Assembly (NCBI GenBank): GCA_036273675.1
Contig: DASUHD010000159.1
Location: 1 to 64,000, forward strand
Direction: 5' to 3'
DNA length: 64,000 nucleotides
Origin: DAHUXT01 sp036273675
GTDB lineage: Bacteria; Chloroflexota; Ktedonobacteria; Ktedonobacterales; JADMIN01
Shown here: in pieces, positions 50,159 through 59,087 of the stretch
How positions within the stretch are numbered: the stretch's first letter is position 1
Layout: each line of letters opens with the position of its first letter
Position numbers and translations under genes: made by a program
The notes under the pieces: generated by a model
The model's database searches: none
Told to the model about the DNA's origin: nothing
What the model saw: only the letters and a program-made list of their open reading frames with translations

Positions 50159-52348
50159 CTAACCCTTTGCTTCTGGAGTTGTCGTGCCGGCCGCGACGGG
50201 CTGTGCATCGAGCGCGCGCGCCAGAATCTCCGCGATATCTTCGACGCCGAAGTGGTCCTGCGCCTCGACCGCTTTGATGCCATCCTCGAACATCGTGATG
50301 CAGAACGGGCAGGCCGCCGCCAGGGCGTCCGCTCCGGTATCGAGCGCCTCCTGCACGCGCGTGTTGTTGATGCGCTTGCCGATCTTCTCCTCCATCCAGA
50401 CACGCCCCCCGCCGCCGCCACAGCAGAACGACCGGTTGCGGTTGCGCTGCATCTCGGTGACGCCGTTGCTGCTAATCACGTTGAGTACCCGGCGCGGCTC
50501 GTCGTAGATGTCGTTCCAGCGGCCAATGAAGCACGGATCGTGATAGGTGAGCTTGCGCGGGTCGAAGCCCTCCGGCAGCTTGAGCTGGCCGCTGTTGATG
50601 AGCCGGTCGATAAACTCTGTATGGTGGATGACCTCGTAGTTACCGCCAAGCTGCGGATACTCGTTCTTGATCGTATTGAAGCAGTGCGGGCAGGTCGCCA
50701 CTACGGTCTTCACGTTATAGGCGCGTCCCGGCGGGACGCCGACGCCGTTATATGAGTGGCTGTCGCCGGAGCCATCTGGCCCGCTGTGCGCGTCCGCCGC
50801 GATGGCTGGCTTCTCAGCGCTGCCAGCCGCCTCGCTCGCGTCTTTGCCAAAGCCGTAGCCGTTGAGCACCTCGATGTTCTGCTGCGCCAGCGTCTGCCAG
50901 AGATATTCATTGCCGATGCGACGCGCCGGGTCGCCGGTGCAGCTTTCCTCTGGACCCAGGATGCCGAACCTGACGCTGGCATGCTGCATCACCTTCGCGA
51001 AGGCCGTGGCAACCTTCTGGTTGCGCTGGTCAAACGACCCCATGCAGCCGACCCAGTAGAGCACGTCCACTTCCGGGTCTTGGGCAAGCGTAGGTACGTT
51101 CAGCGCCTTTGCCCAGTCGGCGCGTGTGTCGTTCGAGATCTCCCATGGATTGGCGTTGCGCTCCAGGTTGTTGAAGAGCGGCGTCACCTCCTGCGGGAAG
51201 CTGCTCTCCTCCATGACCAGGAAGCGGCGCATATCATCGATCTTCTGAACGTGCTCGATGGAGACCGGGCAGATTTCGACGCATGCGCCACAGTTGGTGC
51301 AGGCCCAGAGCGACTCCTCCATAATCAGGCCGCCGACCATTGGCTCGGTCTTGGCGCGTTCCTCGGCGGTCTCTGCGCTCACAAGCATTATGCCGCCAGC
51401 GGCGAACAGCTCCTCTTTGACCGACAGGATGATCTCTTTCGGCCAGAGCGGCTTATCGGTGGCAAGCGCGGGGCAGACGCTATTGCAGCGCCCACACTCG
51501 GTGCAGGCGTAGCCGTCGAGCAGCTGCTTCCAGGTGAACTGGTTGATCTTGTGAACGCCGTAGTCCTCGCGCTCCTCGATATTGGGGATGATCTGGAGCG
51601 CGCCCTTCGGCTCGTAATTGCGGAAGAAGACGTTGAACGGTGTCGCCAGCAGATGCAGGTGCTTCGAGTTCGGGATGTAAATCAGGAAGGTGAGCACGAC
51701 CAGCACGTTTGCCCACCACGCGACGCTCATCAGCGCGGTGGCCGTACCCATTGACATGCCGCTCCACGCCTGACCTACGAGCGCGCCGAATGGCGTCCAG
51801 ACCTCGCCGCTGGTAGCGATATAGGCGAAGACCTCAAAGAAGAAGAGCGAGACCAGCACCAGCATAATCAGGCCGAGGATGATGAAGGCATCCACTGGGC
51901 TGTGTGACTGGCTTTGCAACTGTTTCGGGCGCAAGACCAGCCGCCGGAAGGTGAAGATAAGAAGTGCGAGAAACGCGGCGAAGATGAAGAAATCGAGGAG
52001 GGCGGCAAATACGCGGCTGCCAATGATGGGTAGCTCGAAGTGGAAGCCCATTGCCCAGAGGTTGAGCGCGTCGAGTTGGATGATGATGAAGCCCCAGAAC
52101 GTAAAGAAGTGGGCAATACCCGGCAGCGGGTCGCGCAAGACGCCGCGCTGGCCGAGCACCATCAGCATGAAGAATTTGACGCGGTCGCCCAGGTGGTCGA
52201 AGCGGTTCTCCGGCTGGCCGAGCCGTAGCAGGTTGACCAGCTGGCGAATGCGGAGCAGGAAGGCCACCCAGGCGGCCACCAGCACCACACCAAAGATGAC
52301 CGGGCCGATGAGGTTGTCGCCTGTCGGCCAGATTGCGGGGTGACCCAT
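50159..52348 (-). CDS. etfD: Membrane Fe-S oxidoreductase linked to electron transfer flavoprotein (EtfD/EMO-like)
   Basis: 729 residues from the ATG at 52348 (AAGGAG 8 bases upstream). The N-terminal half has about six membrane helices with NarI-like haem-binding character. Then come two [4Fe-4S] motifs, CTECGRCNSVC (282-292) and CTNCGACVEIC (350-360), and two CCG-type domains (VGCMGSF..., CPHCFNTIKNEYPQLGG, SFCCGGGGGRVWMEE, CPFC). A low-complexity insert of about 50 residues (KDASEAAG to NGVGVPPG) interrupts the first CCG domain. Located 94 bases after etfBA, it should pass electrons from ETF to menaquinone, as EtfD in mycobacteria and EMO in Geobacter do. Confidence 0.85.
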   Translation of the reverse strand: MGHPAIWPTGDNLIGPVIFGVVLVAAWVAFLLRIRQLVNLLRLGQPENRFDHLGDRVKFFMLMVLGQRGVLRDPLPGIAHFFTFWGFIIIQLDALNLWAMGFHFELPIIGSRVFAALLDFFIFAAFLALLIFTFRRLVLRPKQLQSQSHSPVDAFIILGLIMLVLVSLFFFEVFAYIATSGEVWTPFGALVGQAWSGMSMGTATALMSVAWWANVLVVLTFLIYIPNSKHLHLLATPFNVFFRNYEPKGALQIIPNIEEREDYGVHKINQFTWKQLLDGYACTECGRCNSVCPALATDKPLWPKEIILSVKEELFAAGGIMLVSAETAEERAKTEPMVGGLIMEESLWACTNCGACVEICPVSIEHVQKIDDMRRFLVMEESSFPQEVTPLFNNLERNANPWEISNDTRADWAKALNVPTLAQDPEVDVLYWVGCMGSFDQRNQKVATAFAKVMQHASVRFGILGPEESCTGDPARRIGNEYLWQTLAQQNIEVLNGYGFGKDASEAAGSAEKPAIAADAHSGPDGSGDSHSYNGVGVPPGRAYNVKTVVATCPHCFNTIKNEYPQLGGNYEVIHHTEFIDRLINSGQLKLPEGFDPRKLTYHDPCFIGRWNDIYDEPRRVLNVISSNGVTEMQRNRNRSFCCGGGGGRVWMEEKIGKRINNTRVQEALDTGADALAAACPFCITMFEDGIKAVEAQDHFGVEDIAEILARALDAQPVAAGTTTPEAKG

Positions 52349-52442
52349 GGCAGTCGCTCCTTTGCCAGAATTGAGGTGAGCGGCAGAAAGCATCCACCTC
52401 TCTGCCGCTCAAACGAGATCACAATGGTCGCCAGTGGCAGGG

Positions 52443-53486
52443 TTAGCTGCCCTTGCGCGCTTTGACCAGCGCCGTCAACTGCGGCACGACGACGTTCAAG
52501 TCGCCGACAATGCCCAGATCGCAGAACGAGAAGATCGGCGCATCTTTGTCTTTGTTGATGGCAATAATCAGGCCGGATGTACCCATGCCCGCCTTATGCT
52601 GCACCGCGCCCGAGATGCCACAGGCGATATAGACCGTCGGCTTGACCGTCTTGCCGGTCTGACCCACCTGGTGCGCGTATGGCACCCAGCCAGCGTCCAC
52701 CGCCGCGCGCGACGCTCCGACGCTTGCTCCCAGCGCCGTCGCCAGGTCTTCGATCTGCGCGAAGCCCTGCGGACCACCAAGACCGCGCCCGCCAGAGACG
52801 ACGATTTGCGCCTCTTCGAGCTTGGCGCGGCTGGCTGCGGGCATCCAGATGTCGTGGCCGTCGGGCGCTTTGCCCAGATGTCCAGCTTCTGCCGCGCCCT
52901 CAGTTCCGAAGGGGCCAGAGATCTTCGCGCCGTTGGAGGGAGCCGCGGGCGCTGGCACGTTCTCGACATTGGCCGTGCCGCCGACGCGATTCGTCGGGAA
53001 GGCATTCGGGCGAGCGCCGAGCAGCCGCGTTCCCTCACCCTGGAAGGCCATCTTCACGGCTTGCGAGCCACCGAAGGCGGGGACAGTCATCATGACCTCG
53101 CCATTTTCGACGGTGACATCGCCAACATTATATTCGATGCCCAGGCCAAGCCGCGCAGCCAGCCGCGCCGAGACATCGCGCCCGTAATTCGTGCCGCCGA
53201 AGAGCACCAGGCGTGGCTGATGTTGCTGGATCAGCGCCGCTAGCGCCTCCACATGTGGCTGCGTCAGGTATTCGTCGTAGACGCTGCTCTCAGAAGCGTA
53301 GACCGTCTGTACTCCGCATGCCCCCAGGTCGGCCGCGGCGGCCTGTGTGTTCGTGCCGAGGGCGACGGCCGCGGACGATCCGCCCAGCGTGCCTGCCAAC
53401 TCGGCGGCCTTGCTCGCCAGTTGGAGCGAGATGCTCGCCAGCTTGCCGCCGTTGATTTCCGCCAATGCCCAAACGTCGTTAGCCAT
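52443..53486 (-). CDS. etfA: Electron transfer flavoprotein alpha subunit
   Basis: 347 residues. The C-terminal FAD domain has the standard motifs VSGGRGLGG, LGASVGASRAAVDAGW, VGQTGKTVKP, YIACGISGAVQHKAGM and IINKDKDAPIF (as IAINKDKDAPIF). The N-terminal domain starts NDVWALAEINGGKL. An insert of roughly 40 Ala/Pro/Gly-rich residues precedes the FAD domain (VENVPAPAAPSNG). Only 2 bases separate it from etfB. Works with EtfB to carry electrons from acyl-CoA dehydrogenases. Confidence 0.93.
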   Translation of the reverse strand: MANDVWALAEINGGKLASISLQLASKAAELAGTLGGSSAAVALGTNTQAAAADLGACGVQTVYASESSVYDEYLTQPHVEALAALIQQHQPRLVLFGGTNYGRDVSARLAARLGLGIEYNVGDVTVENGEVMMTVPAFGGSQAVKMAFQGEGTRLLGARPNAFPTNRVGGTANVENVPAPAAPSNGAKISGPFGTEGAAEAGHLGKAPDGHDIWMPAASRAKLEEAQIVVSGGRGLGGPQGFAQIEDLATALGASVGASRAAVDAGWVPYAHQVGQTGKTVKPTVYIACGISGAVQHKAGMGTSGLIIAINKDKDAPIFSFCDLGIVGDLNVVVPQLTALVKARKGS

Positions 53487-53488
53487 CG

Positions 53489-54265
53489 TTAAAGCACCTT
53501 CTGTTCCGCGAGGAAAGCTACGACACGCTCGGCGGCGCCGTCGTTGCCCACGTAGATTTCGCCCTTACGCTGCGTCGCGATCTTCTCCGCGCTGAGCGCC
53601 TTCTCACCAGACGCGCCCGCCCCGACCTTGCTACCATCGATGCCGAGGTCCGCCAGGCTCATCGTGTCGATGGGCTTCTTCTTCGACTGCATGATGCCCT
53701 TCATCGAAGGGTAGCGCGGCTCGTTGATCGACTTCATGACGCTGACCAGCGTGGGCGTCTGGGCCTCGACGACGTTGTAGCCGACCTCCGCCGCGCGCTC
53801 GATCTTCGCGGTTGTGCCGTCAACATCCAGTTTGGTGGCGAAGGAGAGCAGGGGAAGCCCCAGCAATTCGGCGACGGCGCTTGGCACGATGCCGCCATAC
53901 GAATCGGCGGCGGCGCTGCCGAACAGCGCCAGATCGAAGCCGATGTGTTGGAGCGCGGCCGCCAGCACGCGCGCAGTGGCGACGACGTCCGACCCTGCCA
54001 ACGCTGGATCGGTCACCAGCACGCCACGGTCGGCCCCCATCGCCAGCGCCTTGCGAATCGTGTCGGTGGCGGTGTCTGGCCCCATACAGACGACGACGGT
54101 CTCGCCGCCGTGTTTCTCCTGCTGGCGCAGCCCCTCCTCGATGGTGTATTCATCGAACGGGTTGATGATCGCGTCCTCTTTGCGCCGCTCCAGGCGCATA
54201 TCGGCGCCGAAGCGTTTCTCCGCCGTGGTTGACGGCGTCTCCTTCATGCAGATAACAATCTTCAC
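53489..54265 (-). CDS. etfB: Electron transfer flavoprotein beta subunit
   Basis: 258 residues if translation starts at the GTG at 54265, which fits the family start (VKIVICMKETPSTTAEKRF). AMP-binding region: NPFDEYTIEEGLR, VVVCMGPDTATDTIRKALAMGADRG, DLALFGSAAADSYGGIVPSAVAELLGLP and VSVMKSINEPRYPSMKGIM. The frame is open to a GTG at 54343, but no Shine-Dalgarno fits either start well; an AAAGGAGGAG near 54317-54326 has no start codon at the right distance. The TnpB element begins about 90 bases upstream and may have altered the original 5' region. Confidence 0.9.
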   Translation of the reverse strand: MKIVICMKETPSTTAEKRFGADMRLERRKEDAIINPFDEYTIEEGLRQQEKHGGETVVVCMGPDTATDTIRKALAMGADRGVLVTDPALAGSDVVATARVLAAALQHIGFDLALFGSAAADSYGGIVPSAVAELLGLPLLSFATKLDVDGTTAKIERAAEVGYNVVEAQTPTLVSVMKSINEPRYPSMKGIMQSKKKPIDTMSLADLGIDGSKVGAGASGEKALSAEKIATQRKGEIYVGNDGAAERVVAFLAEQKVL

Positions 54266-54356
54266 CAGAAATCGCGGCGCAACGGCTCCAGGTTTTGGAG
54301 TGGAGAGAGCGCCGCTCCTCCTTTCAATAACACTACTTAGCACAAACTACAAACCA

Positions 54357-54383
54357 AAGTGTATCCTAAGTTGTGATACACTT
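54357..54383. repeat. 9-bp inverted repeat over the tnpB start (element left end)
   Basis: AAGTGTATC and GATACACTT flank a 9-base loop that holds the likely GTG start of tnpB at 54373. It is probably the subterminal hairpin of the left end of an IS200/IS605 element, and could also be an operator, being between divergent tnpB and etfB. Confidence 0.5.
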
Positions 54384-55500
54384 TATTGTGAAACGAACCC
54401 TGCTTGTCAAATTAGCACCGACGCCTGAACAGCATGACGCCTTGTTGCGGACGTTGAAGGTATTCAATGCCGCTTGCAATGCGATTGCTGGCGTAGCGTT
54501 TCGTGAGCGGTGCGCCAACAAGATTGAACTGCAAAAGCTCCTCTACTACGACATCCGTAAGCAATTCGGTTTGTCGTCGCAGATGACCATACGCGCCATA
54601 AGCAAGGTCACTGAAACATATAAGCGCGACAAGCAGCGACAGCCGCATTTTTGCACACGTGGCGCAATGATCTATGACGAACGGATCTGTTCGTTTCCTG
54701 ATGTTGACCATGTGTCGCTTTTGACGTTGGATGGACGAGTCCTCCTCCCCGTTCGTTTTGGGGCCTATGCAAAAGACTTGATGCAGTGCGCGCGTGGACA
54801 ACTTGGTTTGCTGTACCGTACACGCAGCAACACCTTTCTGCTGGCGATTACAATAAATTCGCCTGAACCACCGATTACAAACGCTAACGACTTCATAGGT
54901 GTTGACTTGGGCATCATCCAATTGGCAACAACCTCGGACGGTGAATTCCTCAATCATGCCTCTGGCCCAAAACACGCTCATGTCAATCAAGTACGCGCCC
55001 GCTACGGCCGCTTCCGTCAAAAGCTGCAAAAGAAAGGTACAAAATCGGCAAAACGCTTGCTCAGAAAACGCAGCGGGCGTGAAAAGCGCTTTACGAGAGA
55101 TGTGAACCATTGTTTGTCGAAGGCGATTGTCAACACGGCGAAAGGCACTTCTCGTGGGATTGCCCTGGAAGACTTGCAGGGTATACGAGCCCGTGCGAAG
55201 GGAACGGTTAAGCGCCAACGGAGAGTGTTGCATAGTTGGAGTTTTTTCCAACTTCGCGCCTTCATCGCCTATAAGGCGGCCCTCGCAGGCGTGCGCGTGG
55301 TCTACGTCAACCCGGCGTATACCAGCCAGACCTGTAGCGCCTGTGGGCATTGTGAGAACGCCAATCGTCGGACTCAATCGCAATTCCTCTGTCATTCCTG
55401 TGGGTTCTCCGCCCATGCCGATGTAAACGCGGCAGTGAACATTCGTGTTCGCGGCCGGGCGGCTGTCATTCCGCCAGACGCGGCGGCCCTCACAGGCTAG
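54373..55500 (+). CDS. tnpB: TnpB RNA-guided endonuclease
   Basis: 375 residues from a GTG. RuvC catalytic residues are all present: Asp178 (FIGVDLG), Glu266 (IALEDLQG) and Asp350 (HADVNAAVN). The zinc ribbon has CSAC (321-324) and CHSC (340-343). The N-terminal recognition part is compact. TnpB cuts DNA guided by an omega RNA made from the element's right end, keeping the element at its locus after excision. The intact triad argues against a nuclease-dead TldR-type regulator. It is A+T-richer than neighbouring genes, which fits recent transfer. Confidence 0.92.
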   Translation: MIHFIVKRTLLVKLAPTPEQHDALLRTLKVFNAACNAIAGVAFRERCANKIELQKLLYYDIRKQFGLSSQMTIRAISKVTETYKRDKQRQPHFCTRGAMIYDERICSFPDVDHVSLLTLDGRVLLPVRFGAYAKDLMQCARGQLGLLYRTRSNTFLLAITINSPEPPITNANDFIGVDLGIIQLATTSDGEFLNHASGPKHAHVNQVRARYGRFRQKLQKKGTKSAKRLLRKRSGREKRFTRDVNHCLSKAIVNTAKGTSRGIALEDLQGIRARAKGTVKRQRRVLHSWSFFQLRAFIAYKAALAGVRVVYVNPAYTSQTCSACGHCENANRRTQSQFLCHSCGFSAHADVNAAVNIRVRGRAAVIPPDAAALTG

Positions 55501-56032
55501 TTGCAAGCTCCTGGCTCCGGCCAGTAGTAGATGACCGGGTCGTACCTCCAGATACCGCTAGCGGCCTGCGCGGGAGTATCAGCGGCCAGCACGCAGTCGC
55601 GGGTCACCGAAACAGTCGGGTGTTAGCTGGGCCGCTCGCGCGGCGATGAGTCGAGCGGTGGGTCGTCGACCGGCAGGAATCGTTCGGCAGGTATGAATGC
55701 CGATGACATAAGCGCCGAAAGCATACGAGACGAACGCCCTTGTCCGCTCAAGACAAATCATTGGAATTGTAGCTGGGCCGGGAATAGCCTGTCAATGTGT
55801 AGCTGGCTGACGCACCGGGCCGCGAGGTGGCTCGGCGGCTGCCATTCTCCAGGTTCGGCGTGCTCCTATCGATTGTTGGTGGGGCCTGTGGCGCTGCGCA
55901 GTATCTCTTCTGGCCCATTGGACAGGGTTTCGTGGCAAGGTCAAGTGGTACGATATCCTTCATACACTGATGAGAAACGTGATACCGTGACAGCGCACAG
56001 ATTGTGACAGAGTCGTGAGGGTGGGAGAGCAC
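55501..56032. other. 530-base region after tnpB
   Basis: No convincing gene. The first 200 bases contain several G+C-rich stems (for example CTGGC-TCCG-GCCAG at 55511-55524 and the hairpin at 55684-55703), suitable for an omega RNA and the right end of the element. The last 100 bases should carry the promoter of the MFS gene; I see no strong consensus. Confidence 0.4.
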
Positions 56033-57406
56033 ATGGGGAGCGTGCGCGCCTGGTTCAGTGGGCGGAGGCCGATGTTGCCGCACTATTCGCGCAACGTCAA
56101 CCTCATCCTCCTCTATACATTGGGCAAGGGCTTCCAGATATTTATTGCCCAGGTTACCACCAATCTCTATGTCTTTAGTCTGGGCTACCCCAAGGATTTC
56201 ATCGGGCTGTTCGCCGCGATGCCCGCGATTGCGGCGCTGTTCGCGGGTATCCCCCTCGGGTTTCTGGCCGACCGCATTGGGCGCAAACCGCTGCTGCTGA
56301 TTAGTGGTCTCCTCAATCCGTTGGCGCTGGTAGCGGTTGGCCTGAGCACTTCTATCCCCATGCTGCTGATCGCCAGCTTTCTCAATGGGGTCTTCGGCTC
56401 TGCCTATTGGGTGACGATCCTGCCTATTCTCACCGAGAGCACCAGAGAAGATGAACATGTTGGCGTGCTGGCCATCAACAGCTTTTTGCTGCTCGGTGTC
56501 GGCGCGATTGGCAGCCTCATTGGAGGCCTCATCCCTGAACTCGTCTCGGTCATCATCCAGCAGCCAGCGCTCTCGCCGATCCCGTTGCGTTTTGGCCTCC
56601 TGGCGGCGGCCCTTGTCACCTTTCTGCCGGTGCTTCCGCTGTTCACGCTCGACGCCTTGCCGTCATCGCGCTCGAGAACCGAGGCAGTTCCCGCTCCCGC
56701 TCCAGATATGTCGTCCGCCAACGCAGGGTCTGTTCCGCAACGAGCGCCAGAGCGGATGGAACGGAAGGCGTTAGTCGTGTTGTTCGTGAAGCTTCTGCTG
56801 CCCGATATGCTCGCAACGACGGGCGAAGGCACAGTGGTCGGACTGCTTCAGCTCTACTTCGTGATCCAGTTCAACATGCAACCGGGTTCATTGGGGACGC
56901 TCTTCACGCTAGCAGGTCTGATCGGCGGGGCGACCGCACTCAATGCGCCGCGCATTGTGCGCCGCTGGGGCAAGCTTCGCACGGCGACGACGATGCAGTA
57001 TCTCAGCGCGCCCGCGATGCTGCTCACCGGGTTCGCGCCGGTGCTGCCATTGGCTGCCGCAGGGGAATTCTCACGTATTGTGCTGCGGGGCCTCTTCGAT
57101 CCCACCTACGCGTCGTTCACGATGGATCAAGTTTCATCGCGCTACCGGGCAACACTGAGTGGCTTCTATAGCGTTACCTGGAGTCTGGGTTTCGCTATTG
57201 GCCCGACGCTGGCTGGCTGGCTATTCCAGCATGTTGGTCCGACGCCAGTGTTTATCGTCGGCGCCATCTGTCTGACCAGCGCGGCGACGTTACTGCGGAT
57301 CTTCTTCGGCACGGGTTCGCGTCCATCCGCGCCGCGTGGCGAGGCAGGGGACACTCTGCCACTTGAGGATGCGCCTGCGAGCAGCATGCCTACCCCTGCG
57401 CACTGA
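56033..57406 (+). CDS. Major facilitator superfamily transporter
   Basis: 457 residues from the ATG at 56033 (GGGAG 5 bases upstream). Twelve membrane helices in two sets of six, joined by a loop rich in Pro/Ser/Arg (about 205-245). The loop 2-3 signature GFLADRIGRKPLLL is the MFS motif A. A second, weaker copy follows in the C-half (NAPRIVRRWGKLR). Substrate unknown. The HAD gene begins 87 bases downstream. Confidence 0.85.
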   Translation: MGSVRAWFSGRRPMLPHYSRNVNLILLYTLGKGFQIFIAQVTTNLYVFSLGYPKDFIGLFAAMPAIAALFAGIPLGFLADRIGRKPLLLISGLLNPLALVAVGLSTSIPMLLIASFLNGVFGSAYWVTILPILTESTREDEHVGVLAINSFLLLGVGAIGSLIGGLIPELVSVIIQQPALSPIPLRFGLLAAALVTFLPVLPLFTLDALPSSRSRTEAVPAPAPDMSSANAGSVPQRAPERMERKALVVLFVKLLLPDMLATTGEGTVVGLLQLYFVIQFNMQPGSLGTLFTLAGLIGGATALNAPRIVRRWGKLRTATTMQYLSAPAMLLTGFAPVLPLAAAGEFSRIVLRGLFDPTYASFTMDQVSSRYRATLSGFYSVTWSLGFAIGPTLAGWLFQHVGPTPVFIVGAICLTSAATLLRIFFGTGSRPSAPRGEAGDTLPLEDAPASSMPTPAH

Positions 57407-57492
57407 GCGCGCTGTGTTAGAATGCCTGCGGATCAGTGACCCAGTGGCAAGGGCGCTATGGCAACGCAGCCGATTCGAGGAGGAGGCGGACT

Positions 57493-58203
57493 ATGATACC
57501 ATCTCAGTCGGACTCAGGCGAAGCGATTCCCCAGGTGGAGGCGGTCTTCCTCCTCGACTGCGACAACACCTTGCTCGATAATGATGCCGTCAAGACTGAC
57601 ATGGATGCGCAACTGCGCGAGCTGCTCGGCGTCACGATGGCCGAAACGTTCTGGCGCGAATACGAAGAGGTGCGTCGGCTGACCGGTACGGTTGACCTGC
57701 CGCTCACCTTCGAGCGCGTCGAGGAGCGTCACCCCGACCCAGCCAGCGCGGCGCTGCTCCGCTCCATCATCATGGATTATCCGTTCGCCAGCCGTGTCTT
57801 CCCGGAAACTATGCCAACCCTTGCCTATCTCAAGACCCTTGGCCTACCGACCATTGTCTCCGATGGTGACAGCGTCTATCAGCCGCACAAGATCGAGCAC
57901 AGCGGGCTGGCGGCGGCGGTCAACTGGCAGGCGGTTATCTACGTCCATAAAGAAGACCACATCGACGAGATTATGGCGCGCTGGCCCGCACCGTTCTACG
58001 TTGTGGTAGATGACAAGGGGCGCATACTCACCGCGCTGAAGCGCCGCATGCCCGACCGCTTCGTGACGGTTCACGTGGCGCAGGGCCACTATGCCCAGAC
58101 GGCGCCAGCCGAGACGCCGCCGCCTGATATCAGCATTACGTCCATCGGTGAGTTACGCGACTTCACACTGGCCGATCTCCGCGCCCATCTGCGACCACGG
58201 TAA
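57493..58203 (+). CDS. HAD family hydrolase
   Basis: 236 residues from the ATG at 57493 (GGAGG 6 bases upstream). HAD motif I DCDNTLLDND (nucleophile and acid Asp near 22-24), motif II IVSDGD, motif III Lys in HKIEHSG, and motif IV VVDDKG. A helical cap sits between motifs I and II. Small-molecule phosphatase of unknown substrate. Probably cotranscribed with the MFS gene. Confidence 0.82.
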   Translation: MIPSQSDSGEAIPQVEAVFLLDCDNTLLDNDAVKTDMDAQLRELLGVTMAETFWREYEEVRRLTGTVDLPLTFERVEERHPDPASAALLRSIIMDYPFASRVFPETMPTLAYLKTLGLPTIVSDGDSVYQPHKIEHSGLAAAVNWQAVIYVHKEDHIDEIMARWPAPFYVVVDDKGRILTALKRRMPDRFVTVHVAQGHYAQTAPAETPPPDISITSIGELRDFTLADLRAHLRPR

Positions 58204-58205
58204 TG

Positions 58206-59030
58206 CTAGCCCGTGACGGCTGCCCGCGCCACTTTGAATGAGTGCGGTGAGTTTTGCGGAGTATCCATCTTGCCCTTATAGTAGCGCTCAGTCCAGGCGG
58301 TGAGTTGGCGGACGGACTCGGCGAAGGCGGCGTCGGGCGCAGGCCAGGTGCGCGACCACGTCCGGCTGGCGATGTACTGGAGCGCCGAACGCGGCGTCTG
58401 CTCCACCTCCCAGGTGACCAGCGTCTCGATGGTGACGGTCAGCCCGCGCCGCGTCAGTTCATCCACAATCGCCTGGAAGCCCGGCGCGCCAACGGTGATC
58501 GGCGGATGCCCCAATCGTGCGATGATGTCGCGCCACTGATCCTGGATTAGCGCGTGGGGATAGCCTCCGCCATGCACATCCTGCCCGATGAGCAGCGCGC
58601 CATCAGGGCGCAGCGCGCGCAGCGCCTCGTCTAGCGCCTTGCGCCATTCTGGCACGAGGTGCAGCACATGCACCCCCACCGCCGCGTCGAAGCTGCCGTC
58701 GGCGAAGGGAAGCGCCGTCATGTCCGCCATCTCCAGTGTCAGGTCTCCCCATGGGCGCTCCGGCTCCGCTACCTGTTGTTGCGCCAGTTTCGCGCGCAGG
58801 CGCTCGACCATCAGCGGCGAGATATCCACCCCAGTGACGTTCACCCCTTTGCGCAGCAGTGGTAAGGCGATACGCCCGGTGCCAATGCCGATCTCCAACA
58901 GGCGACTTCCGGCGGCCACCGGCCCCACGCGCATTAATCCCGTGGCAATCTCCTCCGCCACCTCGGCGGAATACCCACGCGTGTCATCATAGCGGTCGGC
59001 GACGGGATCGAACGAAATAGAGCCGGACAT
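58206..59030 (-). CDS. Class I SAM-dependent methyltransferase
   Basis: 274 residues from the ATG at 59030 (AAGGGTGA 4 bases upstream). Motif I LLEIGIGTGRIALPL (about 43-57), acidic end of strand 2 VTGVDISPLMVERL, motif II ALPFADGSFDAAVGVHVLHLV and motif III LRPDGALLIGQ. It resembles the UbiE/Methyltransf_11 group. Substrate unknown. It is convergent with the HAD gene, with 2 bases between stops. Confidence 0.83.
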   Translation of the reverse strand: MSGSISFDPVADRYDDTRGYSAEVAEEIATGLMRVGPVAAGSRLLEIGIGTGRIALPLLRKGVNVTGVDISPLMVERLRAKLAQQQVAEPERPWGDLTLEMADMTALPFADGSFDAAVGVHVLHLVPEWRKALDEALRALRPDGALLIGQDVHGGGYPHALIQDQWRDIIARLGHPPITVGAPGFQAIVDELTRRGLTVTIETLVTWEVEQTPRSALQYIASRTWSRTWPAPDAAFAESVRQLTAWTERYYKGKMDTPQNSPHSFKVARAAVTG

Positions 59031-59087
59031 AGCGTCACCCTTCACTGTTCTCAGAAAAAAGACCCACAAGCACTATCGCGCGGGTCG

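Larger units (their letters stand above)
54357..55703 (+). mobile_element. IS200/IS605-group element carrying tnpB only (IS1341-like)
   Basis: The element is defined by tnpB, the left inverted repeat, and a hairpin TCGGCA-GGTATGAA-TGCCGA at 55684-55703 that may mark the right end. Exact ends are uncertain because these elements make no target duplication. No tnpA is adjacent, so movement would need a TnpA in trans. The 180 bases after tnpB are structured and may include the guide (omega) RNA scaffold. Confidence 0.55.

Noticed and set aside
54373..55500. TnpB as a nuclease-dead TldR-type regulator of etfB
   Set aside because: The catalytic Asp178, Glu266 and Asp350 are all present, so a nuclease-dead repressor is not supported.
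54412..55506. 364-codon open frame opposite tnpB
   Set aside because: tnpB on the other strand has the full RuvC triad and zinc ribbon; the antisense product has no motif.
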